Shown: piece after piece, positions 1-6,717 of the stretch
How the letters are laid out: each line of letters starts with the position of its first letter
Position numbering within the stretch: position 1 is the stretch's first letter
Assembly: GCA_902774165.1 (NCBI GenBank)
Contig: CACYHJ010000299.1
Location: 1-8,221 of the forward strand
Reading direction: 5' to 3'
Source of the DNA: Oscillospiraceae bacterium
Lineage (GTDB): Bacteria > Bacillota > Clostridia > Oscillospirales > Acutalibacteraceae
Length of the DNA: 8,221 bases
The notes under the pieces: model-generated
The model's input: the letters and a program-made list of their open reading frames with translations, nothing else
Database searches by the model: none
What the model was told of the DNA's origin: nothing
Made by a program: the position numbers and the translations under genes

Positions 1-973
1 GGTCCGGCAGCAGCACCGCCATGCCCCGGATATACACGTTGGAATAGGCGTTGTCCGGCGGGATGTAATAGGATCCGATCTCCACAGAGCGCACCATCGG
101 GAACAGCTTCATCGCCGTGGCGTAGATATCGGCGTTGGACATATCGGTGGTGATAAAGGGCAGCGTGTCCTCCAGCAGTCGCAGCAGCTCCGAGGGGCTT
201 TTGCCCTTCACTTTCTGATACGCCGCCATCAGCACGGTGCGCTGGCGGTTGGTGCGGGCGAAATCCGTGCCGATTTTCCGGATCCGGGCGTATGCCAGCG
301 CCCGCTCGCCGTTCATGTGGTTCACACCCTCCACGGTGCCCTTGCCGATGCGCTTGGCCTCCGCCGCGGTCAGGGTGATGTCGATGCCGTCGATCTCGTC
401 GATCAGGGTTTTGAAGCCGGTGAAATCCACCTCAAAGCAGCCGTCGACGGAGATGCCGAAGTTGACGTAAAGGGTCTGCTTGAGCAGCCGGAAGCCGCCG
501 AAGGCGTAGGCGGCGTTGAGGCGGTTGTCGGTGTAGCCGGGGATCTGCACGTAAAGGTCGCGCAGAAAGGAGACCATCGCGACTTTTTTCGAGGCGGGAT
601 TGACGCTGCAGACGATCATCGCGTCGGAGCGCTGCCGCCCCTCGCCGGGCCGCCGGTCCTGGCCGATCAGAAGAAAATTCATCATGCGGGAGCCGGCGAG
701 CGCCGCCGGGTCGGAGGTGACGGGATTCCACAGGATCGAATCCGGGTCCAGAATATCCAGCCCGTTGTTCTCGTCCGTCTCAAAATCCTCATCCTCCGGG
801 GAGACCGTGTCCACCTCGTTGTTCACCCGTTTCATTTTGTTGAGATAATGCCCCACGAAAATAAAACCGCCGACGACAGAGATAAGAAACAGCCCCGCGA
901 TGACCGAAGCGGTCACGATCAGAAATTTCTTGAACCCGGTCATTGTCACGATCTCGACCTCTATCTCATCCAT
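1..973 (-). CDS. LCP (LytR-CpsA-Psr) family glycopolymer transferase, 3' end cut by window edge
   Basis: Reading the minus strand from ATG at 973 gives 324 uninterrupted codons down to base 2, with no stop, so the C-terminus lies outside the window. LCP enzymes attach teichoic acids or capsular glycopolymers to peptidoglycan on the outer face of the membrane. Seen: a short cytoplasmic N-terminus, one membrane helix at about residues 17-41, an acidic linker (about 53-77), then the LCP domain from about residue 97. Typical motifs are LLIGQDRR (D106), RSD (R115), SFLRD (R138), NRLNAAYAFGG (150-160), VDFTGF (182-187), ALAYARIR (R230, R232) and DFARTNRQR (R240, R243). These Asp/Arg residues match the pyrophosphate- and metal-binding set of the family. 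The ending YIRGMAVLLPD resembles the usual end of the domain, so little is probably missing. The start is supported by AGGTGAG a few bases upstream and by the promoter at 1008-1036. Family call is firm; the exact polymer is unknown. Confidence 0.93.
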   Translation of the reverse strand, partial: MDEIEVEIVTMTGFKKFLIVTASVIAGLFLISVVGGFIFVGHYLNKMKRVNNEVDTVSPEDEDFETDENNGLDILDPDSILWNPVTSDPAALAGSRMMNFLLIGQDRRPGEGRQRSDAMIVCSVNPASKKVAMVSFLRDLYVQIPGYTDNRLNAAYAFGGFRLLKQTLYVNFGISVDGCFEVDFTGFKTLIDEIDGIDITLTAAEAKRIGKGTVEGVNHMNGERALAYARIRKIGTDFARTNRQRTVLMAAYQKVKGKSPSELLRLLEDTLPFITTDMSNADIYATAMKLFPMVRSVEIGSYYIPPDNAYSNVYIRGMAVLLPD

Positions 974-1007
974 GAATCTCACCTGTGTTTCTGTCAGTTT
1001 CTGATTT

Positions 1008-1036
1008 ATTCTAATATAAAAAGGGATAATTGTCAA
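1008..1036 (-). promoter_or_regulatory. Sigma-A-type promoter of the LCP gene
   Basis: On the minus strand a perfect -35 box TTGACA (1036-1031) is followed by a 17-base spacer and a -10 box TAGAAT (1013-1008). Transcription would start near 1001, leaving a leader of about 28 bases that contains the AGGTGAG ribosome binding site (984-978). Spacing and sequence are close to the housekeeping consensus, which suggests strong constitutive expression. Confidence 0.82.
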
Positions 1037-1124
1037 GCCGCGCAAGACCTCCGGCTGCCCCGCGGGACGGCCGGCGCAAATTTCCCCGGAGGAACGATCC
1101 GGGCGTAAAACGCGGATATTCGCA

Positions 1125-1136
1125 ATACAATTGTAT
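1125..1136. promoter_or_regulatory. 12-bp perfect palindrome, possible operator
   Basis: ATACAATTGTAT is a perfect palindrome in the AT-rich stretch between the divergent LCP and M20 genes, about 18 bases upstream of the -35 box of the M20 promoter. It could be a regulator site, but perfect 12-mers also occur by chance in AT-rich DNA. No regulator gene is visible nearby. Confidence 0.3.
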
Positions 1137-1153
1137 AATTTTTCATCATTCTC

Positions 1154-1182
1154 TTGATATTGTATTATAATTATGCTAATAT
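1154..1182 (+). promoter_or_regulatory. Sigma-A-type promoter of the M20/YfcC operon
   Basis: TTGATA (1154-1159), a 17-base spacer and TAATAT (1177-1182) form a good promoter, with an extended -10 TGC just upstream (1174-1176). The expected start site is near 1189, giving a leader of about 38 bases with AGGAG at 1212-1216 before the ATG at 1227. A 10-bp palindrome TTACCGGTAA (1182-1191) covers the end of the -10 box and the likely start site, where a repressor would block initiation. A second TATAAT at 1195-1200 has no matching -35 box and is less likely. Confidence 0.7.
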
Positions 1183-1226
1183 TACCGGTAAATGTATAAT
1201 TATTCAATTTCAGGAGTGCTGCGCAG

Positions 1227-2631
1227 ATGAAAAACAAAGCTCTTACGATCTCACTTGCCGCCGCCGGGGCGCTGACCGCCGCCCACGCGGTACGGACGGC
1301 GCTTTATGTGCCGAAAAAACAGGAGGCGGCGCAAGGCGAAGAGGAAACGGTGAACCTCCCGCGTTACACCGAGACGCTGCAGGGGGCGATCCGGTGCAGG
1401 ACGGTGTCGAATTTAGAGGAAGAAGAAGTGGAGTGGGGCGAGTTTGAGAAGCTGCACGCCCTGTTTGAGACGCAATACCCGCTGATCCACCGCAAGCTGA
1501 AAAAAGAGATCGTCGGGCGGGCGGGGCTTGTGTACACCTGGCAGGGCAGCGACCCGACGCTGAAACCCATCGCCCTGCTGGGACATCAGGATGTGGTGCC
1601 GGTGCCGAAATCGAAGCTGGCGGACTGGACGCACCCGCGTGGTCGCGGTGCTGGAGAGCGTGGAGACGCTGCTGGAGGAGGGTTTTGAGCCGGAGCGGAC
1701 GGTGCTGATCTGCCTGGGCTATAACGAGGAGCTGATGGACGACGAGCACTCCGCCGCCCGCAAGATTGTCAAGACCCTGCAGGGTCGGGGAATCGAGCTG
1801 GAATGCGTGCTGGACGAGGGCGGCGCCATGCCGGAGCTGAACGTGCCGCTGGTGCTGGACCGGCTGCTGGTGGGCGTGGGCGTCGGCGAGAAGGGCTATT
1901 GTGATTTCGAGCTGAGAGTCAGCGCAAAGGGCGGGCATTCCTCCGCTCCGCCGAAGCATTCCGCCGTGGGCGAGCTGTCCAAGGCGATCGTGCGGCTGGA
2001 GGACCATCAGTTCCCCGCCCGCATCACGCCGGAGCTGCGGCGCATCGTCGACACCGTCGCCCGGAACATGAAATACCCCGCACGGCTGGTGGGCAGCAAT
2101 CTCAAATTCCTGCTGCCGGCGCTGAAGCCGGCGATCACCGCCGTGCCCGCGGCGGCGTCCCTTGTGCGCACCACAACGGCGGTCACAATGACCTCAGGCA
2201 GCCCCCAGGCCAACGTGATGCCCCAGAAGGCGGCGGCGACGGCGAATTTCCGCATCATGCCGGGCAGCTGCATCGCCGACGTGGAGGCGCATATCCGAAA
2301 GGCGGTAAAAAATAAAAACGTGGCGGTACGGCTGCTGGGAGGCAACGAGCCCTCCTGCGTCTCCCCCGTGGACACGCCGAGCTTCCGCGCCATCGCGGAG
2401 ATCTGCCGGGCGCAGAACGGGAAGGCCATGATCGTCCCCTTTGTGGTGATGGGCGGCACCGACGCCCGCTATTACGAGCCGCTGACGAATCAGATCTATC
2501 GGTTCTCCCCCTTCGTCCTGCCGCCGGCGCTTTTGATGCTGGCCCACGGCACCAACGAGCGGGTGCCGCTGGAGTCCCTTCCCGGGGCAGTGGCATTCTT
2601 TAAAAAATACATCAGAAGAATGGCGGGCTAA
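1227..2631 (+). pseudogene. M20 family metallopeptidase (carboxypeptidase S/PM20D1-like), broken by an out-of-frame internal deletion
   Basis: Two reading frames together make one M20 enzyme. The first, from ATG 1227 (AGGAG 10 bases upstream), has an N-terminal hydrophobic anchor (about residues 5-26), then LLGHQDVVPVP with metal ligand H120 and D122, and runs to DWTHP at 1637. It then goes out of frame and stops at 1686-1688. The rest continues in another frame from about 1639 as VVAVLESVETLLEEGF, with the catalytic-region GYNEE, the metal-ligand region VLDEGG, the dimerisation domain (KGGHSSAPP), MGGTDARYY and a C-terminal HGTNERVP, ending at TAA 2629-2631. The family segment normally found between WTHP and VVAVLE (about 20-24 residues, of the type PPFxGxIxDGYxWGRGxxDxKG) is absent, including the Asp that bridges both metals. 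The deletion must be 3n+2 bases. Downstream similarity is intact, so the lesion is recent or an assembly error. Intact relatives hydrolyse amide bonds of peptides or N-acyl amino acids. Confidence 0.82.
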
Positions 2632-2634
2632 CTG

Positions 2635-4119
2635 ATGGCGGAGAAAAAGAAAGCAGCCGAAGGGCTGAATATCGACAAAAAAACGGTGATCTCCATCGCC
2701 GGGATCCTGGCTGCCGTCATGCTGATCGCCGGGACCCTAACGCAGGTCCTGCCGCGCGGGCAGTATGAGACCGACGCCAACGGCTCCGTGATCGCGGACA
2801 CTTACGCCGAAAACCCGGACTACAAAATGCCGGTGTGGAAGATCCTCGCGTCGCCCGTGCTGGCGTTCACCAACAGCAACGCAGCCACCGGCGCGGCGAT
2901 CATCGCCCTGCTGATGCTGGTGGGCGGCACGTTTCTGATCCTCGACCGGATCGGCGTGCTGAAATACCTGATGGCGGTGATCGTGAACAAATTCCGGGAC
3001 CGGCGGTTCCTGCTGATTGCGGTGATGGTGTTTTTCTGTATGTTTTTAAGCTCCACCGCGGGCATTTTAGAGGAGAGCCTCACCCTGGTCCCCCTGGCGG
3101 TGGCGATCTCGCTTGCGATGGGCTGGGATTCGCTGACCGGCATCGGCATGAGCTTCGTCGCCGTGGCCTTCGGCTTTACCGCCGCCACCTTCAACCCCTT
3201 CAACGTGATCACGGTGCAGAAGCTGGCGGGGCTGCCGATCTTCTCCGGTCTCTGGCTGCGGCTGGTGATCTTCGTCGCGGTGTACACCACGCTGACGGGG
3301 TTTCTGATCCGGTACGCGAAAAAAATAGAGAAGGACCCCAAAAAATCCCCCGCCTGGGCGACGGACCGGGAGATCCGGGACCGGTACTCCCTTGAGGTCT
3401 GCGAGCAGACGCTGAAGATGAAAAACGTCGCCGCGGCGGCAAAGACCTTCGTGATCGCCCTCTCCGGCGTTCTCGTCGGGACCGTCGTCTCCTTCGTGCT
3501 GAGCGTCGCCGGCGCAAGGACCGGCAATGAGCTGATGACCGCGATCGGCAGCTACGCCTCCATGGGCTGCATGGCGGTCTTTTTCCCGGTGGGCGGCCTT
3601 CTGGCGGGGCGCGTTTCCGGCCTTCGGGGCAAAAAGCTGGCGGCGGCATTCGGCGCGGGAATCAAAACCATCCTGCCGGTAGTGCCGCTGGTGGTTTTCA
3701 TTCTGGCGATCACCTATATCCTCAACGAGGGCATGATCATGCACACGATCCTGCACCGGCTGAGCGGCGCCATGCAGGGCATCTCCCCCTACGGCGTGAT
3801 CCTGCTGATGTTCCTGTTCATCGCCCTGCTGGAATTCTTCATCGGCAGCGGCACCGCCAAGGCGTTCCTGATCGTGCCGCTGATGGCGATCCTCTGCGAC
3901 CTTATGGGGCTGACCCGGCAGTCCGTCGTGATCACCTTCTGCTTCGCCGACGGCTTTACGAACCTGCTGTACCCCACCAGCGGGATGATGATCATCGCAA
4001 TCGGCATGGTGGGCGTCTCCTACAAAAACTGGCTCAGATGGTCCGCCAGGCTGTTTCTGATCGAAGGGGCGGTCTCCGTCGCCTTTCTGATGCTGGCCGT
4101 GGCGATCGGATATTCGTAA
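2635..4119 (+). CDS. YfcC-like (DcuC/AbgT-superfamily) amino-acid or dicarboxylate carrier
   Basis: A 494-residue polytopic membrane protein starting 3 bases after the M20 stop, so probably translationally coupled to it; no strong ribosome binding site is seen. About 12-14 hydrophobic segments are visible, including residues 17-38, 82-104, 123-141, 146-163, 168-185, 206-226, 270-292, 302-325, 345-363, 386-404, 408-425, 447-462 and 472-492. Family signatures are the PRGQYET stretch after the first helix, SSTAGILEES (139-148), GFTAATFNPFNVITVQKLAGLPIFSG (180-205 region), and the C-terminal GSGTAKAFLIVP (404-415) and FADGFTNLLYPTSG (437-450), which are strongly YfcC-like. YfcC relatives are predicted secondary carriers or antiporters for amino acids or related anions; the substrate is not established. 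Pairing with an M20 hydrolase fits import of a conjugate that is then hydrolysed, or export of a product. The gene looks intact. Confidence 0.88.
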   Translation: MAEKKKAAEGLNIDKKTVISIAGILAAVMLIAGTLTQVLPRGQYETDANGSVIADTYAENPDYKMPVWKILASPVLAFTNSNAATGAAIIALLMLVGGTFLILDRIGVLKYLMAVIVNKFRDRRFLLIAVMVFFCMFLSSTAGILEESLTLVPLAVAISLAMGWDSLTGIGMSFVAVAFGFTAATFNPFNVITVQKLAGLPIFSGLWLRLVIFVAVYTTLTGFLIRYAKKIEKDPKKSPAWATDREIRDRYSLEVCEQTLKMKNVAAAAKTFVIALSGVLVGTVVSFVLSVAGARTGNELMTAIGSYASMGCMAVFFPVGGLLAGRVSGLRGKKLAAAFGAGIKTILPVVPLVVFILAITYILNEGMIMHTILHRLSGAMQGISPYGVILLMFLFIALLEFFIGSGTAKAFLIVPLMAILCDLMGLTRQSVVITFCFADGFTNLLYPTSGMMIIAIGMVGVSYKNWLRWSARLFLIEGAVSVAFLMLAVAIGYS

Positions 4120-4155
4120 ATTCTGATTTATCGCGGAGCGATCAATCAGAATTTA
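4117..4155. terminator. Long hairpin overlapping the carrier stop codon, likely bidirectional terminator
   Basis: Arms TAAATTCTGATT (4117-4128) and AATCAGAATTTA (4144-4155) are perfectly complementary. After one T/C mismatch the stem continues as ATCGC/GCGAT (4130-4134 with 4138-4142) around a three-base GGA loop. The carrier TAA is the first part of the left arm. A GC-rich tip with an A/T-rich base is the layout of an intrinsic terminator, although the T-run is only three bases and lies inside the stem. Confidence 0.65.
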
Positions 4156-4186
4156 AGTCCCGAGACCCGAGGCCCAAGTCCCGAGG
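4155..4186. repeat. CCCGAG short repeats
   Basis: AAGTCCCGAG occurs at 4155-4164 and again at 4176-4185, and the core CCCGAG occurs three times (4159, 4166, 4180). This begins the non-coding repeat mosaic downstream of the carrier. A GGGGCGCCCC palindrome (4211-4220) follows. No gene is supported between 4156 and 4572. Confidence 0.6.
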
Positions 4187-4231
4187 TATTGGAATCCGCG
4201 CAGGATATCGGGGGCGCCCCGCGCCCCGTCT

Positions 4232-4300
4232 TGCGTCGCTTGCGACGCATATCGAGCCGCCTTGGCGGCATATCGAGTCGAACTTGTTCGACATATCGAG
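4232..4300. repeat. Tandem array of three hairpins with fixed CTTG loop and fixed ATATCGAG linker
   Basis: Three consecutive hairpins share an identical four-base CTTG loop but have different, self-complementary stems. Hairpin one is TGCGTCG/CGACGCA (loop 4239-4242), hairpin two GCCGC/GCGGC (loop 4261-4264), hairpin three GTCGAA/TTCGAC (loop 4283-4286). Each is followed by the same linker ATATCGAG (4249-4256, 4270-4277, 4293-4300), spaced 21 and 23 bases apart. Stems that differ in sequence yet keep pairing, with constant loop and linker, show that the fold rather than the stem sequence is maintained. A related ATATCGGG lies upstream at 4205-4212. Function is unknown. Confidence 0.85.
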
Positions 4301-4328
4301 TTGCAGGTTGCCGGTTGCCGGTAATTGG
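4301..4328. repeat. Heptamer tandem repeat (TTGCCGG type)
   Basis: Four successive 7-base units run directly on from the CTTG hairpin array: TTGCAGG, TTGCCGG, TTGCCGG and a degenerate TAATTGG. Two units are identical. The phase is continuous with no spacer. This kind of short tandem repeat expands and contracts by slippage. Confidence 0.6.
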
Positions 4329-4348
4329 TTCCGAAAAAGCGCGGCGAC

Positions 4349-4481
4349 CGGCTGTAGGTTATATCTACAATCCGCATGCCAGAGCGTACCCCGCGAAGCA
4401 TAGCTTCGTCTCGTCGGTTGCCGCTAAAAACAATCCACCGGATTGTTTTCTTTACGCGTCAATCACGAATCACGAGTCACG
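4349..4481 (+). repeat. Inverted repeat copy A flanking the lyase/sulfatase operon
   Basis: This stretch is the reverse complement of 8101-8221. Over the aligned 121 bases only one base differs (a T/A change in the CTTTACGCG/CTTAACGCG part). Copy A also carries two extra tandem units: a second TCGTC (about 4406-4415) and one extra heptamer of the AATCACG type (4461-4481 holds three heptamers, the other copy two). Internal structure: small hairpin TGTAG/CTACA (4353-4369), CGAAGC-ATA-GCTTCG (4394-4408), a terminator-like hairpin (4427-4449) and the heptamers. The match at the other copy reaches the window edge, so the true repeat may extend further left than 4349. Confidence 0.92.
4427..4449. 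terminator. Terminator-like hairpin in repeat copy A
   Basis: Arms AAAACAATCC (4427-4436) and GGATTGTTTT (4440-4449) pair over 10 bases around an ACC loop. On the plus strand TTTTCTTT follows. On the minus strand a run of five T follows, from the A-run at 4426-4430. It therefore has terminator character in both directions. Confidence 0.65.
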
Positions 4482-4505
4482 AACATCCCTGTTCCCGACC
4501 TTGCT

Positions 4506-4567
4506 CCGCGAAGCATAGCTTCGTCGGTTGCCGCTGAAAACAGTCCCCCGGACTGTTTTTTTACGCG
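4506..4567 (+). repeat. Direct, diverged partial copy B of the repeat module
   Basis: This matches 4391-4458 in the same orientation: the CCGCGAAGCATAGCTTCG hairpin, CGGTTGCCGCT, a 10-bp terminator stem and ACGCG. It lacks the duplicated TCGTC. The terminator stem differs from copy A by a paired A-T to G-C swap (see the finding on covariation). An extra outer stem GTTGCCGC (4527-4534) with GCGGCAAC (4565-4572) encloses the terminator hairpin in this copy only. A small GAACA/TGTTC hairpin (4481-4494) lies between copies A and B. Confidence 0.85.
4537..4562 (+). terminator. Strong intrinsic terminator in repeat copy B
   Basis: Arms AAAACAGTCC (4537-4546) and GGACTGTTTT (4550-4559) form a 10-bp stem with a CCC loop, followed by a run of seven T in total (4556-4562). 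It lies directly upstream of the promoter of the lyase gene, so it should insulate that operon from the carrier transcript. Confidence 0.8.
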
Positions 4568-4572
4568 GCAAC

Positions 4573-4599
4573 TTGCATTTTTCCCCCGTATGGTATACA
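4573..4599 (+). promoter_or_regulatory. Promoter of the lyase/sulfatase operon
   Basis: TTGCAT (4573-4578) lies 15 bases before TATACA (4594-4599). The -10 box is preceded by TGG (4591-4593), an extended -10 element that can offset the short spacer. The start site would fall near 4606, and GGAGG at 4620-4624 serves the ATG at 4633. The promoter begins at the very end of repeat copy B and lies inside the pair of inverted repeats. Confidence 0.6.
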
Positions 4600-4632
4600 T
4601 TATTCTCAGAAGCAAACGCGGAGGTGACATCA

Positions 4633-6714
4633 ATGCAGCATCCATATCTGTTTTTCTCCCGGGCGGACGCCGACGCCTTCCGCGAGAAGATCGGGACCGA
4701 CGCCGCCGCCAAAGAACGCTATGCGAGGGCGACGGAGAAAGCCGGGGAATATCTCACCGAGCCCTTCGTCTCCTGGGAAGAGGCGAACGGCAGCACCACG
4801 CTGCACGGCAATTTCGGCCTGCTCAGCGCGCAGGCGGACCGGTTCTGCTGTGCGCTCGGCCTCAGCTATCTGATCGAGGGAGACCGCCGCTGCGCCGAAC
4901 GGCTCAAAGAACTGGTCGGGCAGTTCATTGGCTTCGAGCGCTGGTATTCGGCCAGCTATGTGAACCGCAAGCCGAATCCCTGGCATTCCGACCTGATCTC
5001 CACCCGCACCGCGCTGGCGATGGGCAGGATCTTCGACCTTATCTGTGATTCTCTCACCCCCGAAGACCGGAGCCGCCTGGCCGAGGGCATTTTTGAGAAG
5101 GGCGTGAAGCCCGCGCTGGGGGACTGGGCGCTGCCGGAGAGCCGCATCCACGCGCTGGATTCCATGGGGCACAACTGGTGGGCGGTGTGCGTCTCCGAGG
5201 CGGCCATCGCACTGCTGGCGATCCGGGAGCATATCAGCGCGGACGCGGATCGGATGCTGCGGGCGGCCGACGACGCGCTGGCGGAATACCTGACCTACCC
5301 GGGCAATCCCCTGTTCAACAAAATGCGCAATTTTGACGACCGGGGCATGTTTTACGAGAGCGTCAACTACGACAATTACGGCACCGGCTCTCTGCTGCGG
5401 TACCTGTGGTGCCGGGAGCGCTGCTGCGGCAGGAACGAGCGAATCCGCGCCGCCCTGCCCGCCGGGCTTTGCGACGGGGCGCTGTGCTTCAGCTATCCCC
5501 GGACCGTGGACGGGAAGCTCCGGTATTCCTCGCTGAATTTCGGCGACAGCGACGTTGACGTCAATGTGGGCATGCTCGCACAATATGCAGTCAAGCTGGG
5601 GATCGACACCTCCGCCGCCCGCGCCCTTGCCGCCGCCTGCGGCACAGATCTCTGGGATGAGATCGCCGGGTATGATTTCGCGGCGCTGGAGGGGTCCTTC
5701 GACGCGCTGCCGAAGACTGCGGTCTATTCCTCCGGCTGCGCGGTTACCCGCGACGACTGGGCGCCGGACAGCACCCTGCTGGCGGTGAAAAGCGGCTACT
5801 GCTGGAACCACTCCCACAACGACGCGGGCACGTTCCTGATTTTCCACAAGGGCAGGCCCTTCTTTATCGACAGCGGCACCTGCGTCTACACCAGCCCGCT
5901 CTACCACGACTATTACTGCCAGAACGACGCCCACAGCCTGCTGCAGATCGGCGGCAGGGGAAGCCGCGCAGAGGAGCTTTACCGGGGCACGAAATTCCCC
6001 GGCGCGATCATCGACCGTTATGAAGGGAAGGATTTCGTCTTTTTTCAGGCGGACGCGACCGGCCCCGCGGCGCACCTGTGCTCGCGGATGTACCGGAACT
6101 TCCTCTGGCTGGACGGCAGGATGCTGGCGATTTTCGACGACGTTTACACCCACGAGGCGGACACGGTGCAGTTCACGCTGCATTTCGACGGGACGTATCG
6201 GCAGGAGAACGGCGCGATCCTGTTCGACAATGACGGCATGACCGCGCGGCTGATCTCCCACACGCCGAAAATGAAGCCCGAGGAGAAGATCGGGCACGTG
6301 GACCACGGGCAGGACGAGCCGAAGCCATATCTCTCCCTTTCCGACGAACGAAAGGAGCGCAAACACCTGCTGATCCACACCCTGGAGCTGGATCAGCAGG
6401 AGCGCCCCGCGTCGTTTGAGCAGTTGGAGAGCGCGGACGCGCGCGGCGTCCGGATCACGGTCGGGGACACCGAACGGGAGCTCTGGTACAACCACCGGGC
6501 GGACGGCTCGGTGATGCACGACAATTCCCAGAATACCGTCGCGGACTTCGACACCGACGCGTATCTTCTGATGATCACCCGGGACCGGCGCGCACACACC
6601 GAGCGGGTATTTGCCGTCTGCTGCAGCTTTTTGCGGAAAGACGGGAAGGTCTATTTCAGCAGTTATAAAAAATCCACCGCGGAAATCACGGCGGAAGGAA
6701 AATCTAACGGATAG
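4633..6714 (+). CDS. Heparinase II/III-like polysaccharide lyase, predicted cytoplasmic
   Basis: The 693-residue product is read from ATG 4633, chosen because GGAGG lies 8 bases upstream; an in-frame ATG at 4528 sits inside repeat and terminator sequence and is rejected. Residues about 1-345 are helical with alternating Leu/Ala, as in the alpha/alpha toroid of these lyases, and contain GHNWW (H180, N181) and MFYESVNYDNY (Y241, Y246). From about 360 comes the heparinase II/III C-terminal beta domain, with WNHSHNDAGTF (H393, H395, N396, D397), PFFIDSGTCVY (D413, Y419) and NDAHS (H434). Enzymes of this superfamily cleave uronic-acid-containing polysaccharides (heparin/heparan, alginate and others) by beta-elimination; the Asn/His, Tyr and His residues named are in the usual catalytic positions. 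No signal peptide or lipobox is visible, so it likely acts on imported oligosaccharides. It is first in an operon with a sulfatase 62 bases downstream, which favours a sulfated substrate. The exact PL family cannot be assigned by eye. Confidence 0.85.
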   Translation: MQHPYLFFSRADADAFREKIGTDAAAKERYARATEKAGEYLTEPFVSWEEANGSTTLHGNFGLLSAQADRFCCALGLSYLIEGDRRCAERLKELVGQFIGFERWYSASYVNRKPNPWHSDLISTRTALAMGRIFDLICDSLTPEDRSRLAEGIFEKGVKPALGDWALPESRIHALDSMGHNWWAVCVSEAAIALLAIREHISADADRMLRAADDALAEYLTYPGNPLFNKMRNFDDRGMFYESVNYDNYGTGSLLRYLWCRERCCGRNERIRAALPAGLCDGALCFSYPRTVDGKLRYSSLNFGDSDVDVNVGMLAQYAVKLGIDTSAARALAAACGTDLWDEIAGYDFAALEGSFDALPKTAVYSSGCAVTRDDWAPDSTLLAVKSGYCWNHSHNDAGTFLIFHKGRPFFIDSGTCVYTSPLYHDYYCQNDAHSLLQIGGRGSRAEELYRGTKFPGAIIDRYEGKDFVFFQADATGPAAHLCSRMYRNFLWLDGRMLAIFDDVYTHEADTVQFTLHFDGTYRQENGAILFDNDGMTARLISHTPKMKPEEKIGHVDHGQDEPKPYLSLSDERKERKHLLIHTLELDQQERPASFEQLESADARGVRITVGDTERELWYNHRADGSVMHDNSQNTVADFDTDAYLLMITRDRRAHTERVFAVCCSFLRKDGKVYFSSYKKSTAEITAEGKSNG

Positions 6715-6717
6715 GAA

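Noticed and set aside
317..1108. Plus-strand open frame of 263 codons opposite the LCP gene.
   Set aside because: It overlaps the well-supported LCP gene and its promoter, and the translation has no family resemblance.
1591..1700. Programmed frameshift in the M20 gene.
   Set aside because: No slippery heptamer is seen at the junction, and about 20 conserved residues are missing as well, which frameshifting cannot explain.
1243..2007. Minus-strand open frame of 254 codons opposite the M20 gene.
   Set aside because: It crosses the deletion junction only because the antisense frame happens to lack stops; its composition is shadow-like and there is no motif.
4232..4300. CRISPR array.
   Set aside because: The repeats are only 8 bases, the spacers are themselves palindromic hairpins with an identical loop, and no cas gene is present.
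4528..4632. Longer start for the lyase at ATG 4528, adding 35 residues.
   Set aside because: The added codons lie in repeat copy B, its terminator and the promoter, with no ribosome binding site. The same peptide beginning MPLKT also appears antisense from repeat copy C at 8157, showing that it is a by-product of the repeat.
4630..6597. A 655-codon open frame antisense to the lyase.
   Set aside because: It is an antisense shadow of a GC-rich gene, with Arg/Val/Ala/Gln-rich low-complexity translation, no recognisable motif and no start signal. The plus-strand frame has clear heparinase motifs.
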